Source of the DNA: Psychrobacter fulvigenes | Lineage (GTDB): Bacteria; Pseudomonadota; Gammaproteobacteria; Pseudomonadales; Moraxellaceae | Reading direction: 5' to 3' | DNA length: 64,000 nucleotides | Assembly (NCBI RefSeq): GCF_904846155.1 | Contig: NZ_CAJGZP010000001.1 | Span: 744,001 to 808,000 of the forward strand | In this document: positions 47,419 to 56,275 of the stretch, piece after piece | Position numbering within the stretch: the first letter of the stretch is position 1 | Layout: the number at the start of each line of letters is the position of its first letter | Made by a program: the position numbers and the translations under genes | Notes under the pieces: generated by a model | Seen by the model: the letters and a program-made list of their open reading frames with translations, nothing else | Database searches by the model: none | What the model was told of the DNA's origin: nothing

Positions 47419-48254
47419 GGGCGTGTCATCAATTAGCGTAGATATTTCAGAATAAGCTATACTTAGATCGTATTTAGGAATTTGAGCTCAATGACTATGA
47501 CAAGACGACATGCCCTACGTGATGACCAATGGGAGAGAATTAAAGACATTCTACCTGGTAAACCAAGTGACGTTGGTGTTACTGCAAAGGATAACCGCTT
47601 GTTCGTAGAAGCGGTTCTGTACCGTTACAAGACCGGCATACCTTGGCGTGACCTACCTGAACGCTTTGGCGACTTCAGAGTGATTCATACTCGTTTTAGT
47701 CGCTGGTCAAAAAAAGGCGTATGGGAGCAGGTTTTTAATCAACTCTCTGAACAATCCGATGACGAATATGCCATGCTAGATGCCACGATTGTTAAAGCCC
47801 ACCAGCACAGTGCTGGAAAAAAGGGATCAAGCCATTGGACGCAGCAAAGGTGGACTGACGACTAAAATACATACTCGAACAGATGCGCTAGGCAATCCTA
47901 CTGGCTTTTATCTAACAGGTGGGGCAGCTCATGACCTGTGTGGCTCAGATGAATTGCTTGATGTCAGTATTAGCCAAACGTGGCTTGCCGATAAAGCTTA
48001 CGATGCTGATGCCCGCGTTATTGAACCGATTAAAGCAGTGCAAGGTAATGCAGTTATACCATCTAAGTGTCATCGGCTGCAGCCAAGAGACTTCGATAAA
48101 GAGCTTTATAAAGCGAGGCACCTAATAGAGCACTTCTTTGCCAAGATTAAGCAGTATCGTGCGACTGCCACACGCTATGATAAGTTAGCCAGTCATTTCC
48201 TTAGTGCCATTCACTTAGTTTCTTGTGTCGTTTGGCTTAATTGATGACACGCCC
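47419..48254 (+). mobile_element. IS5-family element, copy 1
   Basis: An 836-bp element. Both ends are GGGCGTGTCATCAATTA, flanked by TA on both sides (target TA). It is nearly identical to copy 2 at 55137-55973, which is 837 bp. Located between the Fic gene and the right end of the island. Confidence 0.93.
47491..48244 (+). CDS. IS5-family transposase in two frames (copy 1, A6 slippery run)
   Basis: OrfA (47491-47865) begins MTMTRRHALRDDQWERIKDILPG and OrfB continues as RDQAIGRSKGGLTTKIH to 48244. The catalytic acids are spread over both (AMLDATIVKAH; LADKAYDAD; the Glu in LIEHFFAKIKQYR). The join lies at a run of six As (47817-47822). With six As a +1 shift would be needed, whereas copy 2 has seven As and fits an ordinary -1 shift, so this copy is probably defective. 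Confidence 0.85.
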
Positions 48255-48348
48255 TAAATAACTTTGCGTTTTCGTGAAGTTAAAAATCGCTGTAGGCATT
48301 ATAAATAAAGGGATGTAATATAAGATACATTTATGGGTTTTGGTTGAC

Positions 48349-48398
48349 CTACCTTGACATGGTAGAGGTCGTTGGTTCGAATCCGATTACGCCTACCA
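48349..48398 (+). other. attR: 3' part of tRNA-Val at right end of island
   Basis: The anticodon arm, T arm and acceptor 3' strand with CCA of a tRNA-Val are present, but the 5' half is not. The first 23 bases equal the tRNA-Val gene at 9165. The T arm is GTTGG/CCGAT rather than GCTAG/CTAGT, with pairing kept. Before integration this fragment was probably the end of the chromosomal tRNA gene. Confidence 0.88.
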
Positions 48399-48404
48399 GA
48401 TTCG

Positions 48405-48436
48405 AAAATCCCCAATCTCATGATTGGGGATTTTTT
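48405..48436 (+). terminator. Terminator after attR
   Basis: The stem ATCCCCAATC / GATTGGGGAT is followed by a T run. It corresponds to the terminator after tRNA-Val at 9223, with a compensating change in one pair. Confidence 0.85.
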
Positions 48437-48620
48437 TTGCCTGTAATATAAGGGCTGTCGCGGAAAAATTCTGCTCGCAGCGCTTTGTAGGTAGGGGAGA
48501 GGTTATAGTAGTCGCATCTTACTTTGCTGATGCTAGCAACTAATGCAATTTTAATAAGAAACACAGATATCGCTATAGGATCGTTTGCTATTGCACTGAC
48601 ATTGCTAGATTTGATTATGA

Positions 48621-49685
48621 GGTGTAATGGACATTATTCATGCTGACACAGGGTCTAACGCTATATACTGTCTATATTTGCAAGGAATCAACGCTATGAA
48701 TCAAAAAACTGCCCTTTTTGTAGTGATAAACACACTAAAAAGAATGGACGCAAACTAGGCAAACAACAGTACCAATGCCTATCTTGCAAACGGCAGTTTT
48801 TAGGGGGCACAAGACTCAATAACCAAATGCTTTGGACTGAATATACGCAAGGGAAACAGACGTATAAACAACTGGCTGACAAGTACCACTGTAGTCTTAA
48901 AACCATTCAAAGACGCTTAGACAAAGTGAGTATTGAGTACCAAATCAAACGACCTAAGCGTGCTAATATCATCATGGACACGACCTATTTTGGCCGTGGG
49001 TTTGGTCTCATGGTATTTATGGACAACGCTACTAGAATGGTTCTCCATTACGCTATAGTCAGTCATGAAACCAATAGTGCCTATAAGCAAGGGATTGATT
49101 ACTTAAAGGTGCTAGGCATTGATATACAAAGCATCACCTGTGGTGGTAGACGAGGACTTAGAACGCTATTTACCAGTACTCCTTGTCAGATGTGCCAGTT
49201 TCACCAGATACAAATAGTGACTCGCTACCTGACTCGTCGCCCTAAGAATATCGCTAGCATTGAGCTTAGGCAGCTTACTTTGACCCTAACACAGCTTGAT
49301 AAAGCCGCGTTCATAAAGTGCTTAGATCACTGGTACCTGACTTACGAAGCCTATCTCAGTGAACGTAGTACCAATGAGGATACGGGTAGAACTTGGTACA
49401 CGCATAAGCGTCTTTGAATGGTGGTTATAGTAGCCTGCGAACCAACAGTGATTGGCTGTTTACTTATCAAGAATATGAGCACTTAGATATACCAAATACA
49501 ACCAATACGCTTGAAGGTTTATTTAGTGAGCTCAAGCGGCAATTACACAGTCATCATGGCTTAAATGAGCACCGTAAGTTACGGTTTATTAAAGACTTTT
49601 TACTCTCAAAGTCACGCAAATAGCATGAATTATGTCCATTAGCGACTACCTTCTACTTTTTAGCATGAATTTTGTCCATTACACC
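48621..49685 (+). mobile_element. Insertion sequence with zinc-ribbon transposase (IS256-like variant)
   Basis: A 1,065-bp element. Inverted repeats start GGTGTAATGGACA and match at about 22 of 24 bases. A perfect 8-bp target duplication GATTATGA lies at 48613-48620 and 49686-49693. The right end holds a second, internal copy of the terminal sequence at 49621. Inserted 223 bases beyond attR. The family name is tentative. Confidence 0.85.
48701..49623 (+). pseudogene. Zinc-ribbon transposase, decayed
   Basis: In one frame from about 48701 the sequence reads CPFCSDKHTKKNGRK and YQCLSCKRQF, a four-cysteine zinc ribbon without a proper start codon. It continues through an HTH (TYKQLADKYHCSLKTIQRRL) to MDTTYF with the first catalytic Asp. 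The expected second Asp is replaced (CGGRRGL where CDGRRGL is usual), and a frameshift at about 49414 separates the last part (NTLEGLFSELK with the Glu). So it is dead by at least two changes. Confidence 0.8.
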
Positions 49686-49754
49686 GATTATGATGATACT
49701 GTTTTCAGGCTATACAGTAATTATGTTGATAGTAAGGCATGCAGTGACTTTAGC

Positions 49755-49792
49755 TAAAAAAACGGTGGTTATACATAGGGTACAACCACCGT
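49755..49792 (-). terminator. Terminator of the tct operon
   Basis: The stem ACGGTGGTT / AACCACCGT with a 13-base loop is flanked by A runs. On the minus strand it is followed by seven Ts. It lies 35 bases beyond the tctA stop. Confidence 0.85.
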
Positions 49793-49826
49793 AGAAAAAA
49801 AATTTAAAGAATAATATAACTTAAGC

Positions 49827-51332
49827 CTAAATGGCAGACTTCTTAAAGCGTTTACGATACATTTTACGAATGATAGGCATAAACACCATCATCAGAGCCA
49901 GAATCCATAATGATATGGTAATTGAGCTACTCCATAAAATAGACAGCTCGCCTTGAGAGATGGATAGCGCTCGTCTGAGGTTAGACTCCATCAGCTCGCC
50001 TAATACATAACCCAAAATAAGCGCTGATAATGGAAAGTTGAGCTTGCGTAAAAAATAACCAAATATGCCAAGAGCAACCATGAATACCAAGTCAAAGGTG
50101 GTACTGTTGATAGAATAAACCCCAACAAAACTAATAGCAGCAATGGAAGGTATAAGGATATAGTTTGGCACATCAAGTAATTTGGCAAAAAAACCAACCA
50201 AAGGTATGTTCATCACTAATAAGATGACATTACAAATAAACAAAGATGCGATAAGGCCCCAAACAATATCAGGCTGCTCAGTAAATAACTGCGGACCAGG
50301 TGTAATATTATATAAAGTCAAAGCGCCCATCATGACCGCTGTCGTACCAGATCCTGGTACACCTAAGGTTAGCATCGGTACGAATGAACCACAGGCTGAA
50401 GCATTATTTGCTGCCTCAGGTGAGGCCAAACCGCGCAGATCACCTTCGCCAAACTTGCCGTCATCGCCAGCGATTTTGCGTTCACTCGCATAAGTCATGG
50501 CACTGGCAATCGTAGCGCCTGCACCAGGTAAAATACCGACGACGAAACCCATTAGGCCACTACGTATCATGGCGCCTAAAGTAAACATCAACTCCTTTAA
50601 GTTGAATAAGCTACGCTTACCTTGTTCGACTACTTTTTGACCAGTACTGGTTCTTTCAAGTAGTATCAAAATCTCACTAATACTAAAGAATCCGATAACG
50701 ATAGTGGTGAATTGAATACCATCAGAGAGATTGACGGAATCAAAAGTAAAGCGATAAATACCAGTAACGGCGTCGACACCGACAGTGGCAAGACCTAGAC
50801 CTATCAGCGCTGAGACTGCTGTTTTGATAGGCTGATCACCTACTAAACCACTTAAACAAGTGATAGCAAATACCATTAATACAAAGTATTCAGCAGGTCC
50901 AAAGGATACCGCCCATTTGGCCAATAGTGGTGCAAACAGTACTACACCGATGGTTGCAATAGTGGCACCAACGAATGAAGCAACTGCTGATATTGATAAA
51001 GCAATACCTGCTTTGCCTTGTAGGGCGAGAGGGTTACCATCCAACGACGTCATGACAGCAGCTGCAGATCCTGGTACGTTTAGCAAAATCGCAGAAATAC
51101 GTCCGCCATACTCACAACCAAGATAAACTGCCGATAGCAGAATTAGAGCACTCTCTGGTGGTAAGCCAAGTGCGAATGCGAACGGTAGTAATATCGCCAC
51201 ACCGTTAATAGGGCCAAGACCAGGTAACATACCTACAACAGTACCAATAAAAGCACCAATGAGGGCTATTAATAAGTTCTTGGGTGTCGATGCAACAGCA
51301 AAGCCTTGCATTAAAAAGTCAAAGGTTTCCAT
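49827..51332 (-). CDS. tctA: TctA large membrane subunit of tripartite tricarboxylate transporter
   Basis: Protein of 501 residues with about 12 transmembrane segments. Family markers are GTVVGMLPGLGPINGVAILLPFAF near residue 30, YLGCEYGGRISAILLNVPGSAAAVMTSLDG near residue 70, and the GILPGAGATIASAMTYASERK repeat near residue 260. It forms the channel for a carboxylate delivered by TctC. Last gene of the tctC-tctB-tctA operon, five bases after tctB. The substrate (citrate, tricarballylate, or another) is not evident. Confidence 0.95.
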   Translation of the reverse strand: METFDFLMQGFAVASTPKNLLIALIGAFIGTVVGMLPGLGPINGVAILLPFAFALGLPPESALILLSAVYLGCEYGGRISAILLNVPGSAAAVMTSLDGNPLALQGKAGIALSISAVASFVGATIATIGVVLFAPLLAKWAVSFGPAEYFVLMVFAITCLSGLVGDQPIKTAVSALIGLGLATVGVDAVTGIYRFTFDSVNLSDGIQFTTIVIGFFSISEILILLERTSTGQKVVEQGKRSLFNLKELMFTLGAMIRSGLMGFVVGILPGAGATIASAMTYASERKIAGDDGKFGEGDLRGLASPEAANNASACGSFVPMLTLGVPGSGTTAVMMGALTLYNITPGPQLFTEQPDIVWGLIASLFICNVILLVMNIPLVGFFAKLLDVPNYILIPSIAAISFVGVYSINSTTFDLVFMVALGIFGYFLRKLNFPLSALILGYVLGELMESNLRRALSISQGELSILWSSSITISLWILALMMVFMPIIRKMYRKRFKKSAI

Positions 51333-51337
51333 AATAG

Positions 51338-51793
51338 TTATCCCATTATTCCTGATAGTAATCCTAGTGGCAAAATGACATCTAAAGCCATATCAAACAG
51401 GGCGTACAAGGCAATACTAATTACAACTGAAAAGATAAGGCTTCTAATAGGATTACCTGCAAATAGTAAACCAATGGCAAAACACATCAATGTGGTGGCA
51501 ATAACAAAACCTAAGGGCTCGAATATAAGACTATAAATTAGCAAGGTGATAACACACAAAACTAAATTTCTAAGAACTACCTTGTTATAGCCCAATTCAA
51601 TAATTTTAGTAAATCGCGCGGGACGGAAGGCAATAATCAAGAACAAAAGCGCCATTAGAGAAAAAATCAAAATAGGATAAGGTCGGGGACCTATTGGATC
51701 ATAGGCGACGGGGGCAACATAGCCAATGGCTAAGTATATTAAGAATAAGCTAAATAGTCCCATCACCCCAGAAAATGCGCGTTCCATTGTCAT
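51338..51793 (-). CDS. tctB: TctB small membrane subunit of tripartite tricarboxylate transporter
   Basis: Protein of 151 residues from the ATG at 51793, which has GGAG eight bases upstream; a longer frame adds 21 residues without support. Four transmembrane segments fit TctB, with the Y-x-P-IGPRPYPILIFSLMALLFLIIA stretch typical of the family. It lies between tctC and tctA and is required for transport although its role is not defined. Intact. Confidence 0.88.
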   Translation of the reverse strand: MTMERAFSGVMGLFSLFLIYLAIGYVAPVAYDPIGPRPYPILIFSLMALLFLIIAFRPARFTKIIELGYNKVVLRNLVLCVITLLIYSLIFEPLGFVIATTLMCFAIGLLFAGNPIRSLIFSVVISIALYALFDMALDVILPLGLLSGIMG

Positions 51794-51890
51794 AAGGAGT
51801 ACTCCTTGAGTTTTAGGGCAAAAAGGCTGACAAATAAATACATTGTCAGCCTTCAAAAAATACTATGAATACATAGTATTTGATCCATGG

Positions 51891-52922
51891 TTATTGGGCT
51901 TCAACAAGACCATACTCAGCAGACAATTCGCGTAGCTCACTAGTACGCTTATAGACGTAAGCTTGCAGCTCTTCTCCAGTCATAGAGAATGGTAGTAACT
52001 CCTGCTGCTCGCGTATTTCAGCGAACTTTGGGTCGGCAAGCATGGTATCAAAGCTCTGCTTCCACCAGTCATAGGCTGCAGGGCTAACATCTGGACCCAT
52101 ATAGAATCCACGTACTACTGGCCAAGTGACATCATAGCCCTGCTCTATAGCAGTTGGGATATCAGCCATAGAGCCGCCCAATCTTTCTTCTGAAAACACG
52201 GCTAGTACGTTTAATTTACCAGCACTGGCTTGTGGCATTAGCTCAGCGATACCAGCGCTAACAACGTTGACATGATTGCCCATTACTGCTGTGACAGCCT
52301 CACCACCACCTTCCATCGCGACATAGGTCATGTCACTAGGATTGACGCCAGCTGCTTTCGCTAAAATAGCTGTCTGCATCCAATCTTGACCACCAACACT
52401 ACCACCAGCTGCGAAACTGACCGCTTTTGGGTCTGATTTGAGAGCGGACATTAGATCTGGCAGAGTCTTGATTTCTGACTCTGCATTGACAGCGATAGCG
52501 CCGTAATCAGTACCAACGCCCGCGAGCCATTTTACGTCTTGTTCAGTGAATTTACCGAATTTACCTTGAGATAAGTTCAAAATAGACCCTGTGGAAAAGG
52601 CAATAATAGCGTCTTCATTAGAGCGATCATTAGCCACGATTTTGTTGTAAGCCACAGCGCCTACACCACCTGGCATATAGGTGACCCGCATTGGGTCTTC
52701 TAGGATGCCAGTATCTTTCAAGCCCGCTTGAGCAAGCTTACAAGTCAAGTCAAAGCCGCCGCCTGGTTTTGCTGGAGCAATACATTCTGGACGTGAAGGC
52801 CCAGCAAACTCGCTTGAGCCATCTGTCGCGGCTGCATCTGTACTTGCAGTTTCATTGGCGTTATTACAGGCAGTCAAAGAAAGTATAGAAAGACCAAGGG
52901 CTAGATAGGATAGTTTTTTCAC
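51891..52922 (-). CDS. tctC: TctC substrate-binding lipoprotein
   Basis: Protein of 343 residues. The signal peptide ends in a lipobox (LSLTAC near residue 19), so this TctC is predicted to be lipid-anchored rather than freely periplasmic. The Bug/TctC fold is shown by APAKPGGGFDLTCKLAQ near residue 50, YMPGGVGAVAYNKIV near residue 80, and AAGGSVGGQDWMQTAILAKAAG near residue 170. An acidic, Thr/Ser-rich spacer follows the Cys. First gene of the tct operon. It captures a carboxylate for TctAB. Confidence 0.93.
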   Translation of the reverse strand: MKKLSYLALGLSILSLTACNNANETASTDAAATDGSSEFAGPSRPECIAPAKPGGGFDLTCKLAQAGLKDTGILEDPMRVTYMPGGVGAVAYNKIVANDRSNEDAIIAFSTGSILNLSQGKFGKFTEQDVKWLAGVGTDYGAIAVNAESEIKTLPDLMSALKSDPKAVSFAAGGSVGGQDWMQTAILAKAAGVNPSDMTYVAMEGGGEAVTAVMGNHVNVVSAGIAELMPQASAGKLNVLAVFSEERLGGSMADIPTAIEQGYDVTWPVVRGFYMGPDVSPAAYDWWKQSFDTMLADPKFAEIREQQELLPFSMTGEELQAYVYKRTSELRELSAEYGLVEAQ

Positions 52923-53191
52923 ACGACACTCCTTGTGTGTATTAACATTCGATAGAATCTTTATTAAAATAATCTAATCGTTACCGTTGAAGTAAAGATT
53001 AGGTTAAAAAAGAGTTACTCAGCTACGTAACAGGATATTTCCTCTTCACTTTGCAAAAGTAACAGAATATCCTGAAAATAACAAGAAATATATATATACA
53101 TATAGTTATAACAAGAAATAAAAGGGTTCAAAGACTCATTATGAAGTGGTTATTACTATAACTCGATAGGATAAGTAAGGTGATGTAGTGG

Positions 53192-53965
53192 TTACAGCAG
53201 CATATCGATGTTTCTAATAATCATGATGAGACCACTGATGACCATTAGTATGAGTAGCATGACTCTAAATTGGCCGATGCTCATTCCCGCCAAAAACCGT
53301 TTGCCAATGACATTGCCAATAATGGCACCTAGCCCTAGTACAAAGGCATACAACCAGAGCTTGGCAGTAAGTGCGCCAAAAAAAGTATAGCCACTGATTT
53401 GTATAATACCCACAAAGAAAGAGTTGGCGGTTTTGGTGGCGATTAGGGTTTCTTTTTCTAATCCTGCGTTCATATAAAAAGGGTTTAGTATAGGGCCGAG
53501 ACCACCTACTAGGGTACTCATAAAAGCAATGAAAAAGCCCAAAGGAATAAACCCAGCTTTTGGCATATCAAAAGTTTTGCTCACTTTACCAAACTTATAT
53601 TGGAAGATAGTAGATACTAAAAAGACGCCAACCAATAACTGAATCCAGTCTGCGTCCAAACGACTAAAAACCAATGCTGCCAGCCATGCCCCCACGGTAG
53701 CACTTGGTACGTAGTATTTGGTCAACGACCAATCGATATCATGCCAGAATAAATAAAGCCGTGAGGCGTTACTCATAAAGGTAGCCGAGTTAATTACAGG
53801 TGGGGCAACCGCTGCTCCTAGCATCCAAGAAGTGACTGGTATGAGTAGCATGGCACCGCCACCACCCGATATGGTGGAGATGATAAAAGCCACCATGCCA
53901 GCGATAAATAGGCCTACTAAATGCCAATTTGGGATGGCTTGCAATAGATCTAAAACAATGGACAC
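53192..53965 (-). CDS. TauE/SafE-family sulfite/organosulfonate exporter-like protein
   Basis: Protein of 257 residues with seven or eight transmembrane segments and the two-repeat layout of TauE/SafE. The first repeat begins FIAGMVAFIISTISGGGGAMLLIPVTSWMLG. The second begins FIPLGFFIAFMSTLVGGLGPILNPFYMNAG. The family exports sulfite or organosulfonates, but substrates vary. It lies upstream of tctC on the same strand with a 270-bp gap and so is probably a separate unit. Confidence 0.88.
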   Translation of the reverse strand: MSIVLDLLQAIPNWHLVGLFIAGMVAFIISTISGGGGAMLLIPVTSWMLGAAVAPPVINSATFMSNASRLYLFWHDIDWSLTKYYVPSATVGAWLAALVFSRLDADWIQLLVGVFLVSTIFQYKFGKVSKTFDMPKAGFIPLGFFIAFMSTLVGGLGPILNPFYMNAGLEKETLIATKTANSFFVGIIQISGYTFFGALTAKLWLYAFVLGLGAIIGNVIGKRFLAGMSIGQFRVMLLILMVISGLIMIIRNIDMLL

Positions 53966-54328
53966 TATGAAATCCTATTCTAGGAATTACACCAAGTAGT
54001 GATTTTTTACATAATCAATGTACGGCTCATAAAAAGCTTAGGCTGGCGGGAGATAGTTTTATTTGCCAGCTTAAATGTGGCTATCTGTTTGTTTCAAAGA
54101 TTGAGCAACTCTATTCAGGTCAATTCCAGCTTATTAGAAGAAAGTTCTAGTAAGGTGGTGATAGAAAAATCATATCGCAATAATGAAAATAGTGAAGTGA
54201 TATTTTTACCCTGTATTGAACCATGCCATTAAATTCTTCTGCATAGGTGTTATCGAGGGTGTTGGCCGAAGAGCAAGGTGAAAGGCTGCGAGCCTAAACT
54301 AAAATTAGTATACAACCTTTTAACGCTG

Positions 54329-54356
54329 CTCATAACTCACCTATGCGGTGATAGAG
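54329..54356 (-). other. Solitary type I-F-like CRISPR repeat
   Basis: A single copy matches the array repeat at 22 of 28 positions, including a run of 16 identical bases spanning the whole TCACC/GGTGA hairpin. The 8-base handle side is diverged. There is no second repeat at 60-base spacing. It lies about 6 kb outside the island. Confidence 0.7.
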
Positions 54357-54384
54357 CCCTAAACTTAAAGTTTCTCGATAGATG

Positions 54385-54413
54385 ATTATAAGTCATCGTT
54401 AAGCTTCCATTAA
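54385..54413 (-). promoter_or_regulatory. Possible promoter reading into the solitary repeat
   Basis: On the minus strand TTAATG (54408-54413) and a perfect TATAAT (54385-54390) are 17 bases apart. Transcription would begin about 20-25 bases before the repeat hairpin. Predicted by consensus only. Confidence 0.4.
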
Positions 54414-54598
54414 TTTAATACACTGACAGTTAAATGGGTAGCTTGAAGCTGTTTTAATAGATAAGGCTGACCATAAATGAGTTAGTCAGGATGCTGCGCG
54501 TTATGACAAGCGGATAGAATGTTAACTTATAGCCATGATTTTCAGTAACTACTCTTTGAGTAGTTTATAACTTAATTAAAGTATTAGGAAAGGGCGCT

Positions 54599-54736
54599 AT
54601 GTTATCTAGTTATAGAGAAGATAATTACTTTATTACCAGAGCACTCCCAGTCTTGGTAAGTTTATTAGTGATTTATGCTGTGCTTTTATTTTTAGTAGTT
54701 CCTGTTAATGCAGTAGCTTTGGCTATTTTATTATAG
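54599..54736 (+). CDS. Small single-pass membrane protein, 45 residues
   Basis: A short frame begins at an ATG preceded by AGGAAAGG seven bases upstream. The protein has a charged N-terminus (SSYREDNYFITR) and then an almost uninterrupted hydrophobic stretch of about 30 residues to the end, LLVIYAVLLFLVV being its centre. No family is recognised. A strong ribosome site and the clear hydrophobic pattern support it, but it stands alone between the solitary repeat and an interrupted gene. Confidence 0.5.
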   Translation: MLSSYREDNYFITRALPVLVSLLVIYAVLLFLVVPVNAVALAILL

Positions 54737-55136
54737 TGTGATCCCAACTTTTCTGCATGCAAACGTAGGTATGCTGCTTTTTACTTGGGTAGCAGTAGTC
54801 TGGTTTTTGAACTAGCTTTAGAGTGTTTAAAAGTCAGACAGGCTTTAAAAATAACCAGACCTCTTAAAGCAGCATTTTAAGAGGTTTTCTTCAAACTCTT
54901 TTTTAATAGATGATCGAATATAAACGGCCCAAAAGGTAAAAAGGAGCCGAGCACGCCTGCGGGCATAGCCCAGATAGGCATTTTGATTTTGGTGGTTGCT
55001 CCTAGCAGTATCAAGATGTAGGCGATGAATAATACACCGTGTGCCATACCGATATATTTGACAGCTTCTGGGATGCCCATCATGTACTTTAGTGGCATGG
55101 CAATGAAGAGTAATAACAAAAAAGAGGTGCCTTCTA

Positions 55137-55973
55137 GGGCGTGTCATCAATTAAGCCAAACGACACAAGAAACTAAGTGAATGGCACTAAGGAAATGACT
55201 GGCTAACTTATCATAGCGAGTGGCAATCGCACGATACTGCTTAATCTTGGCAAAGAAGTTCTCTATTAGGTGCCTCGCTTTATAAAGCTCTTTATCGAAG
55301 TCTCTTGGCTGCAGCCGATGACACTTAGATGGTATAACTGCATTACCTTGCACTGCTTTAATCGGTTCAATAACGCGGGCATCAGCATCGTAAGCTTTAT
55401 CGGCAAGCCACGTTTGGCTAATACTGACATCAAGCAATTCATCTGAGCCACACAGGTCATGAGCTGCCCCACCTGTTAGATAAAAGCCAGTAGGATTGCC
55501 TAGCGCATCTGTTCGAGTATGTATTTTAGTCGTCAGTCCACCTTTGCTGCGTCCAATGGCTTGATCCCTTTTTTTCCAGCACTGTGCTGGTGGGCTTTAA
55601 CAATCGTGGCATCTAGCATGGCATATTCGTCATCGGATTGTTCAGAGAGTTGATTAAAAACCTGCTCCCATACGCCTTTTTTTGACCAGCGACTAAAACG
55701 AGTATGAATCACTCTGAAGTCGCCAAAGCGTTCAGGTAGGTCACGCCAAGGTTTGCCGGTCTTGTAACGGTACAGAACCTCTTCTACGAACAAGCGGTTA
55801 TCCTTTGCAGTAACACCAACGTCACTTGGTTTACCAGGTAGAATGTCTTTAATTCTCTCCCATTGGTCATCACGTAGGGCATGTCGTCTTGTCATAGTCA
55901 TTGAGCTCAAATTCCTAAATACGATCTAAGTATAGCTTATTCTGAAATATCTATGCTAATTGATGACACGCCC
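55137..55973 (-). mobile_element. IS5-family element, copy 2
   Basis: An 837-bp element with ends GGGCGTGTCATCAATTA. The target TA is duplicated on both sides (55135-55136 and 55974-55975), and the host gene can be rebuilt exactly by excising the IS plus one TA. Near-identical to copy 1. Confidence 0.95.
55147..55901 (-). CDS. IS5-family transposase in two frames (copy 2, A7 slippery run)
   Basis: OrfA runs from the ATG at 55901 to 55533 and OrfB to 55147. They meet at a run of seven As followed by GGG. A -1 shift there gives the correct continuation (RDQAIGRSKGGL), which is how this IS5 subgroup normally makes its transposase. Catalytic residues are as in copy 1. A few substitutions distinguish the copies (VEEVLYRYKTGKPW here). 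This copy is likely the active one. Confidence 0.88.
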
Positions 55974-56275
55974 TAGGTAACCCATAATCGTCAGGCTCTT
56001 TAATGTACGGTTTTGTTTGTTGGTGAGGGTGGGTATTTGTTCGAGAGTTGGCTGCGCCTGTAGCACTGTGTTTTCCTTTTATGATGACCAATCAATAACT
56101 TGGCGAGTGTTTCAATGTCGCGTTTCAATGTCGGTATGATACGGGATATGCTTAGCGCTTTGAAGGTTTAATTGATTGCAGCTGTCACTGCTTATGTCAC
56201 GCCTTACTCGGATGGTTTTGAAATACTAGGACTATTCTAAGAAGGCGGCTTCTCTTTAAACGTTTTTTAGCACTT

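Larger units (their letters stand above)
54877..56066 (-). pseudogene. DUF3817-type membrane protein gene interrupted by IS5 copy 2
   Basis: Removing the IS5 element and one TA joins the 5' part (from a GTG at 56066 with an AAGGA site) to the 3' part. The rebuilt protein of about 110 residues has LTIMGYL running directly into EGTSFLLLLFIAMPLKYMM, then GIPEAVKYIGMAHGVLFIAYI, the pattern of DUF3817 (YdzA-like) membrane proteins. Three transmembrane segments are expected. An internal methionine beyond the insertion could start a shortened 80-residue product. The function of the family is unknown. Confidence 0.8.

Noticed and set aside
48349..48398. A second tRNA-Val gene
   Set aside because: Only the 3' part is present. 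The bases upstream cannot form the acceptor 5' strand or D arm, so it is an attachment-site fragment.
53999..54232. Plus-strand frame of 77 codons after tauE
   Set aside because: It has no ribosome site, an irregular composition and no recognisable motif; kept as non-coding.
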